Below, one piece after another: positions 32,561 to 40,997 of a DNA stretch of 61,388 nucleotides (positions within the stretch are counted from its first letter, which is position 1; every line of letters begins with the position of its first letter). The position numbers and the translations under genes were made by a program. The notes under the pieces were generated by a model. The model was not told the origin of the DNA and did no database searches. It saw only the letters and a program-made list of their open reading frames with translations. The DNA lies in the NCBI RefSeq assembly GCF_003253565.1, contig NZ_QKUF01000032.1, forward strand, positions 1 through 61,388, in the 5' to 3' direction. The stretch comes from Thermosporothrix hazakensis (lineage in GTDB: Bacteria > Chloroflexota > Ktedonobacteria > Ktedonobacterales > Ktedonobacteraceae).

Positions 32561-33385
32561 CTATTGCCTGTGTAGTTGCTTTGCTTGCCACCAGCAACGA
32601 ATGACCGACACCACATGTTCTGCCTGCATCGCCTGCATATGGTTCAGGCCTTCCAGCACCTCTACGTCCCAACCGAGCGCCTGAAGGGTTGTTCTCTCGC
32701 GGAGTACCGGTCCCGCGATGTCCACAACGACATTTCCCCAGTTCTCGTTATAGGAAATGGTGTCTGCTGATCCCACAAAACTGAGCCGTGGGCAGGTTAA
32801 CCGCGCTTGAATGGCCCGATCATCAAAGCTTTGTAGCTCTTTATAGAGGGTGACAAACTGACGCGTCTGCTCTTCAGAAAGAGAGCCAGATGACCACTCA
32901 TCATCAGGTGAAGGGCGAACGCCACGTGCGATATCATAACTTGCCGTTGTGACGGCCATCATCTCCTTGTATGGTCCATCCAGTGGCGGATAACCACCCA
33001 GAATGAGCGCTGAGAGCCGATCGGTACGGATCGCAAGCTGTAGTCCGGCGACCGCAAGCCACGAGTACCCGTAGTACGCGAACCGATCGGCCCCCGCTGC
33101 GTCGGCCACGGCCAGAAAATCAGCGGCGATATTGTCAGGCGTCAGTGTATCCGGTTTTGGCGTGCTCAACACATGTCCCTCATAATCGAAGACAACCAGG
33201 CGAAAGAGGTCTCGCAGGCCCCGAATGAAGGATTGTCCCAGAGCCGGATCTGTGCCATACTGGCGCATCTGTTCGGCTTGCGCTCCCTCGATGGGGGTTG
33301 GATTGAGAGGCAAGAGGAGCATTGGCCCTTCTCCATGAAGCTCAAACTCGATCAGGTTTCCATCATGCAATTGGGCTTGAGGCAT
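32561..33385 (-). CDS. Alpha/beta hydrolase
   Basis: 274 residues with an alpha/beta-hydrolase fold: FRLVVFDYEGHVLS as the oxyanion-strand region, nucleophile elbow YYGYSWLAVAG (Ser near residue 107), and a C-terminal His in LEGLNHMQAMQAEHVV. The core HG-type motif is replaced by LLPLNPTPIEG. It is likely an esterase, lipase or haloperoxidase-like enzyme; substrate unknown. AAAGGAG is 11 bases from the ATG. It lies upstream of the SDR in the same direction with a 160-bp gap. Confidence 0.82.
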   Translation of the reverse strand: MPQAQLHDGNLIEFELHGEGPMLLLPLNPTPIEGAQAEQMRQYGTDPALGQSFIRGLRDLFRLVVFDYEGHVLSTPKPDTLTPDNIAADFLAVADAAGADRFAYYGYSWLAVAGLQLAIRTDRLSALILGGYPPLDGPYKEMMAVTTASYDIARGVRPSPDDEWSSGSLSEEQTRQFVTLYKELQSFDDRAIQARLTCPRLSFVGSADTISYNENWGNVVVDIAGPVLRERTTLQALGWDVEVLEGLNHMQAMQAEHVVSVIRCWWQAKQLHRQ

Positions 33386-33816
33386 GTATCCTGTTCTCCT
33401 TTATTTTAGTGATTTGGTCCTACTATACAACACCGATGCCCACCTTGAGGGTTTTCCCGGGCTTGTGACGCTCTTTCAGCTCTACCAGGGGGGGAAGTCT
33501 CTAGAAGCAAATGAGGGTTTTACCTTGAAGTTCTTGCTGGCTTTGATCGAGCTGTTTAGATCTATGCCGTGTGAGTCCTCGTTATACTGGAGAGGAGAAA
33601 AGGGAAGCAGAACAAGAGGGCACTTTGGGCTGAATTGGACGAGTGCTTCGGCTGCTGCTCGGTTCAGGGAAATACGTTATATTGCTTTTTGTGCATATTT
33701 CTATATACTTTCTCTCCTCTTTGTGTCTCTTCTTGGAGAATACGTACCTTCTTCCTTTTTATTGACAGTTGCCCTCTTACCGAGTACGATAGACAATAAA
33801 CATAGAAGGAGGCTTT
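33386..33816. other. Intergenic region with the DUF262 promoter
   Basis: 431 bp between divergent genes. A long plus-strand open frame here (33384-33878) lacks a ribosome site and protein-like features and overlaps the DUF262 start, so it is not accepted. The only clear signal is the promoter at 33762-33790. Confidence 0.4.
33762..33790 (+). promoter_or_regulatory. Promoter of the DUF262 gene
   Basis: TTGACA (33762-33767), 17 bp, TACGAT (33785-33790). Transcription would start about 20 bases before the DUF262 start codon, giving a short leader that contains its AGAAGGAGG ribosome site. Confidence 0.65.
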
Positions 33817-34941
33817 ATGAGCCAAGATCAAATCAGACACATACCAGAAACGGTCAGTATTCGCGCTCTCCTGGCTGATCGAGACTACTATTTTAACTTC
33901 CCGGATTTTCAACGGGGAGGAGTATGGTCACGTCCGCTGAAAAACGCCCTGATCGAGACGATCTTGCGCGGGCTCTACCTTCCCGAACTGGTCGCCTTTC
34001 GCGCTGACAACCACTTGTATGTGCTGGATGGACGCCAGCGCCTGACGACCATCTATGACTTTCTGGATAATCGGCTGCTCTATCGCAATCGCGCCTTTTC
34101 GTCTCTCTCTGCGGAGGAACAAGACCGCTTTCTCTCCTATCAACTTCGTTTCGCGGTGCTTCAGAACTACACCGACGCCCTGTTGCGCAATACCTATCGC
34201 AACCTGCAAAACCAGGTGATTCTGACCTATGCCGAGAAGCTCTTTAGCTATCAAAGTAAGGCGCTTGCCGTCGCTCGACAGATCAGCGAGCATCCCTTTT
34301 TCGCTGAAGTCTATGGGGGCAAGCGAGAGCGTAAGGAGCCTGTGCAGGCGGGCATGTATCCGGTGACAATGGAGCTCTCAACGCCTCCCTACTTCACACA
34401 ACTGGAATCCTATCGTCTGAATCGGCTGGCGGAGGGAAGTCTTGACGAGTTTATCGTTGACGTCGATGCGCTGGTGCAGCGGATTGAAGAGAAGCTTGAG
34501 GCCTGCTTACACCTCTTTGCCAACGTGCGCACGCGTTCAAAGGTTGCAACCGTGATGATGTATCAGCTCGTCTGTTTGCTGGAAATCCTGGATATTGACC
34601 CCTTTGCTCTGCCTGCCGGTGCGCTAACGGCCTGGTTCACCGAACGAGAACAAATGCTTGTCAACCGCACGGGAAGCGTGCTGGTGAACTTTACCAAGTA
34701 TGCCTATCAGCGGGCCTTCTGGGGAAGCCACCTTCCCGAACTGATCTCGGTGCTCTCGTTGTCAGAAGAGAAGCGGATGAAGGTCATGCAACTGCAACAC
34801 TGGTTCCTTGAGAATCGCCAGTGCCCACAATGTCACCAGCAGGTGGAGTATCCCCGAAGCATCTGGCATCACGGCTTTGCACGTCAGCAGTGCGTTCATA
34901 CCTCCGCGACGCCTCCTCGGAAGGAACATATTCCGGCTTGA
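33817..34941 (+). CDS. DUF262 (GmrSD N-domain-like) protein with C-terminal Cys cluster
   Basis: 374 residues. The DUF262 ParB/Srx-like nucleotide-binding core is clear: FPDFQRGGVW (28-37) and VLDGRQRLTTIYDFL (69-83), the DGQR-type motif that in GmrSD and SspE-like defence proteins binds NTP or senses DNA modification. The middle is helical. The last 45 residues carry CPQCHQQVEYPRS and a later Cys, a zinc-ribbon-like cluster, but no HNH/DUF1524 nuclease domain is recognised, so it is shorter than GmrSD. The gene stands alone behind its own promoter with a strong AGAAGGAGG. It may be an anti-phage or regulatory ATP/GTPase; function is inferred from the domain only. Confidence 0.85.
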   Translation: MSQDQIRHIPETVSIRALLADRDYYFNFPDFQRGGVWSRPLKNALIETILRGLYLPELVAFRADNHLYVLDGRQRLTTIYDFLDNRLLYRNRAFSSLSAEEQDRFLSYQLRFAVLQNYTDALLRNTYRNLQNQVILTYAEKLFSYQSKALAVARQISEHPFFAEVYGGKRERKEPVQAGMYPVTMELSTPPYFTQLESYRLNRLAEGSLDEFIVDVDALVQRIEEKLEACLHLFANVRTRSKVATVMMYQLVCLLEILDIDPFALPAGALTAWFTEREQMLVNRTGSVLVNFTKYAYQRAFWGSHLPELISVLSLSEEKRMKVMQLQHWFLENRQCPQCHQQVEYPRSIWHHGFARQQCVHTSATPPRKEHIPA

Positions 34942-35297
34942 GGTTCAGAGGTTTCGCCTCTTTGCTTTGTCGCAGGTGAAGAGGCGACAACCGGACGTAC
35001 TCCTTTCAGGATGAGAATATGCCGTGTACTCATCTGCTTGCTTGCTGCTCAGAGACACAGACCATTATTTCCATTCGGGCGGAGTGGTGGGCTGGTACCT
35101 TCTGGCCTTTTACGTGAGAAATTGGGAAAGATGTTTTATACTGGATGGGTGCACTACGGGTGCATGTCGTTTTCTTCTATTGAAAGAATGTAGTGAGGGA
35201 AGAGAGGTTATGAGGAATCAAATGGGTAGACCTGTCATTTCTGTATGAAATGAACGGTGAATGTGTCGTTCAAGCAATCAGACGGAAAGGAACCGGA
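34942..35297. other. Intergenic region with weak terminator
   Basis: AGAGG-TTTCG-CCTCT followed by TTGCTTT at 34947-34968, and TTGTCGC/GCGACAA near 34967-34991, may end the DUF262 transcript. No supported gene in the 356 bp. Confidence 0.35.
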
Positions 35298-36209
35298 ATG
35301 AAGAAACTGCTGAAACATTGGGGTTGGGCTGGGTTTCTTTGCGTGGGGCTTCTGGCGGTCACGCTCCTGATATCGACACAGACTGATATCGCCAGGGCGG
35401 CAAGCTGGCCGACCTACGGGCAAGGAAGCAGCGGCGAAAACATACGGAGCATCCAGTATTTGTTGCGCCAGCGCGGCTATTCGCTGGATGTAGATGGGAT
35501 CTACGGCGCGGCGACCGAAGCAGCAGTCAAGGACTTCCAGAGCAAGAATGGCCTGAGCGCTGATGGCATCGTCGGCCCCGACACGTGGAGCAAGCTCATT
35601 GTGACTCTCAGAAGCGGCAGTAGCGGTGCTGCGGTCACGGCCTTGCAGCGTCAACTGAATGCACATGGTGCAAGCCTGACCGTTGATGGTGCGTTCGGCG
35701 CGGCGACCGAAGCAGCAGTCAAGAGCTTCCAGAGCAAGAGCGGCCTGAGCGCTGATGGGATTGCCGGCCCCGACACGTGGAACAGGCTGATTGCCGGTGG
35801 CGGGAGCGACGGTTCGACGAAGCTGACCCACAGTGAGGCGATGTCTATGTTGCGGGCAAACGGAATCTCTGTTGTGTCTTCGGGCAATTGCAGCGACCGC
35901 AATCGCTCAAATTGTACATCTCTGGAACAGGTACGCCGCAATACGATCGAGCAGATTATAGCATTCAAGCAGAAGAGCGGCTGCGCGATTACGATTACTG
36001 GCGGCACCGAGACAGGACACGCAAGCGGCACCTATTCGCATTGGAACGGCTATAAGCTTGATATTCAGCCGACTTCCTGTGTGAGTAACTATATTACCGG
36101 CCATTTCAAGGCGGCGGGCACCCGGGGCGATGGCGCAAAGCTCTATACCGATGGCGCTGACCGCATTTATGCCCGTGAATCCAACCATTGGGATATTACA
36201 TATAAGTAG
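35298..36209 (+). CDS. Secreted peptidoglycan-binding protein with M15-like peptidase domain
   Basis: 303 residues. The start ATG at 35298 follows GGAAAGGAACCGGA. Residues 1-35 are a signal peptide (KK, hydrophobic core AGFLCVGLLAVTLLIST, cleavage after ARA). Two PG-binding-1 repeats follow (about 43-100 and 107-165; each has LQRQL/IQYLLRQ, VDGxxGxATEAAVKxFQ, GLSADGIxGPDTW). The C-terminal 125 residues resemble an M15-type metallopeptidase: YSHWNGYKLDI (His248, Asp255) and a final NHWDI provide the His-Asp-His zinc set. It probably trims cell-wall peptides outside the cell. Four Cys in the catalytic domain could form disulfides. Confidence 0.85.
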   Translation: MKKLLKHWGWAGFLCVGLLAVTLLISTQTDIARAASWPTYGQGSSGENIRSIQYLLRQRGYSLDVDGIYGAATEAAVKDFQSKNGLSADGIVGPDTWSKLIVTLRSGSSGAAVTALQRQLNAHGASLTVDGAFGAATEAAVKSFQSKSGLSADGIAGPDTWNRLIAGGGSDGSTKLTHSEAMSMLRANGISVVSSGNCSDRNRSNCTSLEQVRRNTIEQIIAFKQKSGCAITITGGTETGHASGTYSHWNGYKLDIQPTSCVSNYITGHFKAAGTRGDGAKLYTDGADRIYARESNHWDITYK

Positions 36210-36312
36210 TCTTGAGCAGGCTGCAATGCGGGAAGCGGCTCTATGGGCTGCTTCCTCGCCTGCCTTGATGATGCAGCTCTGCCTGCCTGACACTGAGAAC
36301 ATCTGATATGGC

Positions 36313-37434
36313 TCACTGAAACAGGTCAGGGCGATGGGTTTTGACCAGTCGGAAACCAAACTGAATCACGCTTGGTTCGCGGGTATAGCGGTCATCATTG
36401 CGCAAGTCTTGATAAAGATTGTGCAGCCGAATCAGGTGCAATGGTGAGTTCTTCACGGTTGAGAGCGTTGATTCAGCAATAGTCAGCCCTTCATCGAGAT
36501 ATCCTGCTTGAATGGTTGCCTCTGCTTCCTTGATCTTTGCTGTCAGAAAGCGCCGCATCCCGGGCTGTGCAGGTGGCATTGCTTTAAGGATGGTAAGCGC
36601 TGTCTTTGGCTCTTTCATCGCAAGGTGCATATGGGCAATTCCAATGATATGCCAGCTCTGGTCGATTCTATGGAAAAGCGGGTATTCGTCGTGCTGGCTC
36701 TGATACCGCTCTGTTATCAGTCGTGCCAGATCGTTTTGTTGTCTGGCTACAGAGAGATCACGATGAGAACGCGGAGAGAGGCTTAAGGCAGTTGCAAAGC
36801 GCTCCCGAATGGCACTTTCTACCAGGGGCGGGACTGCATAGTGCTCGGTAATGTGCAGCGCTTTTTCTGCATATTCCAGCGCCTGAGCCATCTGTGTTGG
36901 GTTGCTGTCAAAGCTTGCTCTGTGCATCTCGCAAAGGATGTAGGATTGCATATAGAACGCCTTTGCCAGCAATGAAGGGTAGTCACGCCTTTCTGCAAGC
37001 TGGATCGCTTTCTGTGTGGAGGCTTCTGCTGATGTGAGGTAGCCCTGCGCCCGCTGCATATTGGCAACGGCGATCAGGTATTCGCAGAGGAGCCTCATCG
37101 TCGAGTCACTTGCATCATGATAGAGTGCATAATCCTGCAAGGCATAGATGAGCGAAAGAGGCTCATCAAAAGGGACATAGGGATTTTGCCAGAAAGACAG
37201 GAGTCGCTCTTTATAGAGGTTCAGATTCACTGGGGGAAGTTTTCCCGGCGTTGGCTGGAAGATTGTTTGTAGCTCATTGAGGTTGGACAGTGATTGCAGA
37301 CCCAGGTAAGCAGGCGGAATATTGAGAAGCGTATGAATAAGCCAACGTCTTTTTTCATCTACGGGAACCCTGTTAAACTGCTCAAGACGTTCCCACCAAC
37401 GTTTATGCACTGGTTGCTCTCCTATTGACTGCAT
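36313..37434 (-). CDS. Helical-repeat (TPR-like) protein without HTH
   Basis: 373 residues, mostly amphipathic helices of TPR type (for example LLCEYLIAVANMQRAQGYLTS, KAIQLAERRDYPSLLAKAFY, ALEYAEKALHITEHY). No enzymatic motif or signal peptide. It resembles the C-terminal part of XRE/TPR regulators, like the gene immediately upstream (37497-38621) on the same strand, with which it is probably co-transcribed (62-bp gap). No ribosome site precedes the ATG at 37434, so the true start is uncertain. Likely a partner of the upstream regulator or a peptide-sensing domain protein. Confidence 0.65.
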   Translation of the reverse strand: MQSIGEQPVHKRWWERLEQFNRVPVDEKRRWLIHTLLNIPPAYLGLQSLSNLNELQTIFQPTPGKLPPVNLNLYKERLLSFWQNPYVPFDEPLSLIYALQDYALYHDASDSTMRLLCEYLIAVANMQRAQGYLTSAEASTQKAIQLAERRDYPSLLAKAFYMQSYILCEMHRASFDSNPTQMAQALEYAEKALHITEHYAVPPLVESAIRERFATALSLSPRSHRDLSVARQQNDLARLITERYQSQHDEYPLFHRIDQSWHIIGIAHMHLAMKEPKTALTILKAMPPAQPGMRRFLTAKIKEAEATIQAGYLDEGLTIAESTLSTVKNSPLHLIRLHNLYQDLRNDDRYTREPSVIQFGFRLVKTHRPDLFQ

Positions 37435-37496
37435 GCAAACTATGTCTGGTTCGCGGTGAAAGAAGCGCTAGCCGATGATGGGAAGCGCTTCTGCCT

Positions 37497-38621
37497 CTAC
37501 GGTTGCTTGAACACTCCTGCGGGAAGCGTCAGGTGAAACTGTTCGAGTGCTGCGTCACATTGCAACTTAAGCTTCTTTGCCTCGATGGTTCGGCCATAGG
37601 AGGTGAGGGAAAGCGCATGGACGATTTCAGCAATGAAGACAAGGGTGGGCATAGATCGGATGCTTACGGCTTTTTGCAAGGCGGCTTCAAGCGCTCCGGC
37701 AGCCAGTTCAGGTTGTTTGTCAAGCAGAGCAGCGCGAGCGGCAAGGGTATCGAGAATAGCCAGGCGGCGGGTATAGCGTGCATCAGTATGCATAGCGATA
37801 TCCAGCGCGTCATGTAGTTCGGGATCACGGGCATGTGCATGGGCTTGAGCTGCCTGCAAGTGTGCGAACTCCACTGTGGGCTTGATCCAGCCGGTGTCAT
37901 CTTTGTCGTTTGCTTTTCGTGCAATCGTAAGGCCTTTGTCCAGAGCATTCCAGTAATTTTTCTTTTCCGCGGCGGCAGTTCTTGCTATACATAGATAGAC
38001 AGAACTGAGTGCAGCCCGGGGCAATGTATCAGGTAGCTTTACCTGACTAATTATTTGGTTCGCTTCTTGAAACTTGTAGTGTTCATAGTAAGCATCTGCC
38101 AGACGTATACGACAGGTTGCTTCTAACAAAGGATTATGAAGATCCTTTATTATTGTAAGTGAGAGATCGGAAAATTCGCGTATCGCTTGCCAGTCATATG
38201 CCTCGCGTGCGATATCGAGCCCGAGCATGCCATATTGTGCGAGAACCTCCTGTATTTCCTTGTTTTGCTGAAACTCTTGTAGGTGTCCTATCATTAAGCG
38301 CACTCCCTCAACTCCCCCCACATTTCCGCCGGAAAAGTAGGCCTCCCGATGCACGTGGAGCGTATGGCGGGCCACTTCTACGTCAATATAGCGAGCAGTC
38401 GGCTTATCGTCTGGTGCGAGCCCCAGGAGAACCGGGCTTAATCCAAGAATCGTGATAAGCTGTCTTCGGGTATAAACAGAGTCCAAACCGTAACCCTCCG
38501 TTTCCATACGGGCGACATAAGGCCGCGAGACGCCTAACATATGTGCGACTTCTCCTTGAGTATATTTCAATTCAAGTCGCCTTTTCTTAATAATCCTGCC
38601 TAATTCCTCATAACGACCCAT
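37497..38621 (-). CDS. XRE-family regulator with TPR-like sensor domain
   Basis: 374 residues. The N-terminal HTH (residues 5-45) reads LGRIIKKRRLELKYTQGEVAHMLGVSRPYVARMETEG. A hydrophobic stretch RRQLITILGLSPVLLGL links to about 270 residues of TPR-like helices (DLSLTIIKDLHNPLLEATCRI, ALDKGLTIARKAND). This layout is typical of multi-copy Ktedonobacteria and actinobacterial XRE-TPR regulators. A perfect 20-bp palindrome 19 bp upstream of the ATG is the probable autoregulatory operator. Confidence 0.85.
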   Translation of the reverse strand: MGRYEELGRIIKKRRLELKYTQGEVAHMLGVSRPYVARMETEGYGLDSVYTRRQLITILGLSPVLLGLAPDDKPTARYIDVEVARHTLHVHREAYFSGGNVGGVEGVRLMIGHLQEFQQNKEIQEVLAQYGMLGLDIAREAYDWQAIREFSDLSLTIIKDLHNPLLEATCRIRLADAYYEHYKFQEANQIISQVKLPDTLPRAALSSVYLCIARTAAAEKKNYWNALDKGLTIARKANDKDDTGWIKPTVEFAHLQAAQAHAHARDPELHDALDIAMHTDARYTRRLAILDTLAARAALLDKQPELAAGALEAALQKAVSIRSMPTLVFIAEIVHALSLTSYGRTIEAKKLKLQCDAALEQFHLTLPAGVFKQP

Positions 38622-38640
38622 ACAAGCTCCCTTTCATCAT

Positions 38641-38660
38641 AAAACGAGATATCTCGTTTT
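38641..38660. promoter_or_regulatory. Perfect 20-bp palindrome, probable XRE operator
   Basis: AAAACGAGATATCTCGTTTT, symmetric over all 20 bases, lies 19 bp upstream of the XRE/TPR start codon, between it and the divergent operon of small unknown genes, so it could control both. A TATAAT hexamer for the plus-strand operon lies at 38736-38741. Confidence 0.75.
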
Positions 38661-38824
38661 GCAAGGATGTAATAAGCACCTTGTTAAATTAATAACATTT
38701 TACCATATATAACCATCTTATGTATATATTTCTCTTATAATTTGACCATTACAGTGAAACATCTTTTGCTACCTGGACATTTGGTTCGTGGGTTCTGTGT
38801 AGCTGATGAGGAGGTTCATAGACC

Positions 38825-39088
38825 GTGAGTACAGAAATCGAAGTTGAGGCGTTGAGGGCACAATGTTACCGAATCTTCACCTGCATTCGGGAGAACCTCA
38901 AGCAGATTGAGCAGTCACAGGCGTTGTTGCGTGAATGTGTGCGTCTGCTCGATGCGCGAATTGGGGAGGAAGCGACGAACCGGATGCTGGCGCGGGCGTG
39001 CCTCAAGGTGGGGGTAATCCCGAAGACGCTACGGCAGGAGGACGGGGAGACGCTGGTCTCGTATGTGCCGACAGATGGAGAGGTGTGA
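38825..39088 (+). CDS. Small protein of unknown function (first of three-gene operon)
   Basis: 87 residues beginning at GTG 38825, with GAGGAGG about 9-15 bases upstream. Mostly helical and polar (CIRENLKQIEQSQALLRECVRLLDARIG), with two Cys in the first half; possible short coiled coil. No family recognised. Only one base separates its TGA from the next start, so the genes are translated together. It diverges from the XRE/TPR regulator, which may control it. Confidence 0.65.
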   Translation: MSTEIEVEALRAQCYRIFTCIRENLKQIEQSQALLRECVRLLDARIGEEATNRMLARACLKVGVIPKTLRQEDGETLVSYVPTDGEV

Positions 39089-39089
39089 G

Positions 39090-39524
39090 ATGCTTCAGTA
39101 TTTATGGAAGATGCCATTGCACGCTCTGCTTGAGATCGCGAAGGATGCTGTTCAGGGCTTGATCCAGGAGTTTCACGCCCTGATTTCAGCTTATCGACAG
39201 GAAGAGAACCCGGAACGGCGCAAGGCGTGGGGCGCAATGGTGCGGGATCGGCTGCGCTGGCTGAAGGAATATCGAGTTCCGAAAGCCCTCTACGCGGCCT
39301 ATCCCTGGATACAGCCGCGCAGCCCGGAGGTCTGGGTTGAGTTTGAAAAGCATAGCGAGCCGCTTGAGCCGCTGGCGCTCGAGCAGTTGATGAGTATGCT
39401 CAAGCAATTTGCCAGACAGCAACAGAAACATCTGTATCTCTCGTTGTGTTGTACCCATACGTCAGTGAGGACAGAGGGAGAGGGCCATGAAACAGCAACC
39501 AGAGCAGACGAGCAAGAATCCTGA
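39090..39524 (+). CDS. Small protein of unknown function (second of operon)
   Basis: 144 residues from ATG 39090, preceded by GGAGAGGTGTGAG. Helical and Trp/Arg-rich in the centre (MVRDRLRWLKEYRVPKALYAAYPWIQPRSP). No membrane segment or known motif. The C-terminal 25 residues overlap the start of the third gene. Unrecognised family. Confidence 0.6.
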   Translation: MLQYLWKMPLHALLEIAKDAVQGLIQEFHALISAYRQEENPERRKAWGAMVRDRLRWLKEYRVPKALYAAYPWIQPRSPEVWVEFEKHSEPLEPLALEQLMSMLKQFARQQQKHLYLSLCCTHTSVRTEGEGHETATRADEQES

Positions 39525-39711
39525 ATACACTATCAAAGCTGGCGACATCATCATATTCGAGGGCAACGAGCTTGAGGAGGCGCGGGAGGCCTATTTACGT
39601 GCGGCGCTGGAAGAGAAATACTATGCATACAAAATCCATTTCTTGCACGGTGAGAAGGTGGTGTGTTCGTTTTTGGAGCGGGTAGGATATCGCCCCTCTG
39701 ATAAGAGATAA
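39487..39711 (+). CDS. Small protein of unknown function (third of operon)
   Basis: 74 residues from ATG 39487; GAGGGAGAGGGCC upstream supplies the ribosome site, and the gene overlaps the previous one by 38 bp in another frame. Sequence includes YTIKAGDIIIFEGNELEEARE and ends VVCSFLERVGYRPSDKR, a compact alpha/beta-looking domain. Followed by a strong terminator. Family unknown. Confidence 0.55.
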   Translation: MKQQPEQTSKNPEYTIKAGDIIIFEGNELEEAREAYLRAALEEKYYAYKIHFLHGEKVVCSFLERVGYRPSDKR

Positions 39712-39736
39712 CCCCCATCGCTACCCTTATTCTGGG

Positions 39737-39767
39737 GAGTCCCGGAAGTCCGACCGGGACTCTTTTG
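39737..39767 (+). terminator. Intrinsic terminator of the three-gene operon
   Basis: GAGTCCCGG (39737-39745), loop AAGTCCGA, CCGGGACTC (39754-39762), then TTTTG: a nine-bp perfect stem. Confidence 0.85.
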
Positions 39768-39819
39768 CGTATAGAGAATATGGGTACTGGCGCAGGATAT
39801 AGCACGAAAGGAGGGGCAT

Positions 39820-40854
39820 ATGCCCGTATTACGTGCTGCACTTGTGACGCCGTTGAGCGGGCCGCTGGCGCTCTATGGAAGGGCCAGTGCAGCCGCCCTG
39901 TGTTTGTGGGCGAAGCAAGCCGCGCAGCTTCCGGCAGGTTATACCGGAGTCACACTTGATGTCTATGATAGTGAAGCGGACGCGCTACAGGCGATGCTCA
40001 GCAACTATCCCGATGTCGTGTTTGGTCCCTACGGAAGTGGCCCGATGCTGCGGGTTGCTCGCTCCTGCACGCGGCTGATCTGGAATCATGGCGGGGCGAA
40101 CTCGCGGCTGGCTCAGTTCCCTCATGTCATCAATGTGCTATCGCCTGCCTCCATGTACTTTGCAAGCGGGCTGCGGGCGCTCCATACCATGTACCCGGCG
40201 CTCCGAACGGTATCGCTGTTTCATAGCACAACAGGCTTCGGACGCGATGTCGCGGCAGGTGCTCAAGAAGAGGCACAGCGCCTACAGATGAGCGTGCAAA
40301 GTGTCGCTTTTCCTTCCGGACAGGCAAGCGCGCGTATTGGGCTGATCCCACCTGCCGAGTGCCTGCTTGTGGTCGGGAATTTCGCCGATGAGCAGGCTAT
40401 CATTTCTCAGGTGCGTGAGCGAGCGTGGCGCTTTGTGGGATGCGTCGGAGCGGGGGTCGAGGAGGTGTTAACGCCAGAACAGCGTGAAGGGCTGCTCGGG
40501 CCTGCGCAATGGGTCGCGAGGACTGCCCTTGAGCCTGATGAGGGGCCCGACGCGAGATGGTTTGTTACGCGGTATCGGCAGGAGGTGGGAAGCGATCCGC
40601 CCTATGCAGCCGCCCAGGCGTTTGCCGCGGGTATCGTGTATGCTCGTTGTCTGCGTGAGACCGGCAATCCCGATGAGAAGCTGATTCAAGCTGCTGCTCA
40701 GAGGCTGACCTGTCGAACGCTTTTCGGCGCCTTTCGCCTTGAGCAAGGGAAACAGGTTGGTCATCAGATTGTCCTTGTGCAGTGGCAGCAGGGACAGAGG
40801 CGCGTCGTCTGGCCTCTGGAGCAGGCGGAACGTCCGCTTTATTCCTTCAGGTGA
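39820..40854 (+). CDS. Type-1 periplasmic-binding-fold protein lacking a signal peptide
   Basis: 344 residues resembling branched-chain amino-acid/amide-binding proteins: RAALVTPLSGPLALYGRASAAALCLWA at the N terminus, VVFGPYGSGPMLRVARSC, LIWNHGGANS, FVTRYRQEVGSDPPYAAAQAFAAG. Unlike ordinary LIVBP proteins it starts directly at the first beta strand without signal or lipobox, so it should be cytoplasmic. It may be a ligand sensor like AmiC rather than a transporter component. Start firm: GAAAGGAGGGGCAT precedes the ATG. No permease or ATPase genes are adjacent. Confidence 0.75.
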   Translation: MPVLRAALVTPLSGPLALYGRASAAALCLWAKQAAQLPAGYTGVTLDVYDSEADALQAMLSNYPDVVFGPYGSGPMLRVARSCTRLIWNHGGANSRLAQFPHVINVLSPASMYFASGLRALHTMYPALRTVSLFHSTTGFGRDVAAGAQEEAQRLQMSVQSVAFPSGQASARIGLIPPAECLLVVGNFADEQAIISQVRERAWRFVGCVGAGVEEVLTPEQREGLLGPAQWVARTALEPDEGPDARWFVTRYRQEVGSDPPYAAAQAFAAGIVYARCLRETGNPDEKLIQAAAQRLTCRTLFGAFRLEQGKQVGHQIVLVQWQQGQRRVVWPLEQAERPLYSFR

Positions 40855-40997
40855 AGCCTTCCCCCTGAATATGCCTGCTTGTTCTCCCCTTCTGATTGCT
40901 TCCCCTGCTTTGCTATGATATACTGCTTTAGTTATAGTGTAATACTTTCCGTCATTGATTGAAAAAGGCGTTCAGGTATGTGAGAGGAGGAGAACGT

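Noticed and set aside
33384..33878. 164-codon plus-strand frame upstream of DUF262
   Set aside because: No ribosome site, overlaps the firm DUF262 start and promoter, composition not protein-like.
35235..35831. 198-codon minus-strand frame opposite the peptidoglycan-binding gene
   Set aside because: It is the antisense shadow of two PG-binding repeats, whose own frame has signal peptide, motifs and ribosome site.
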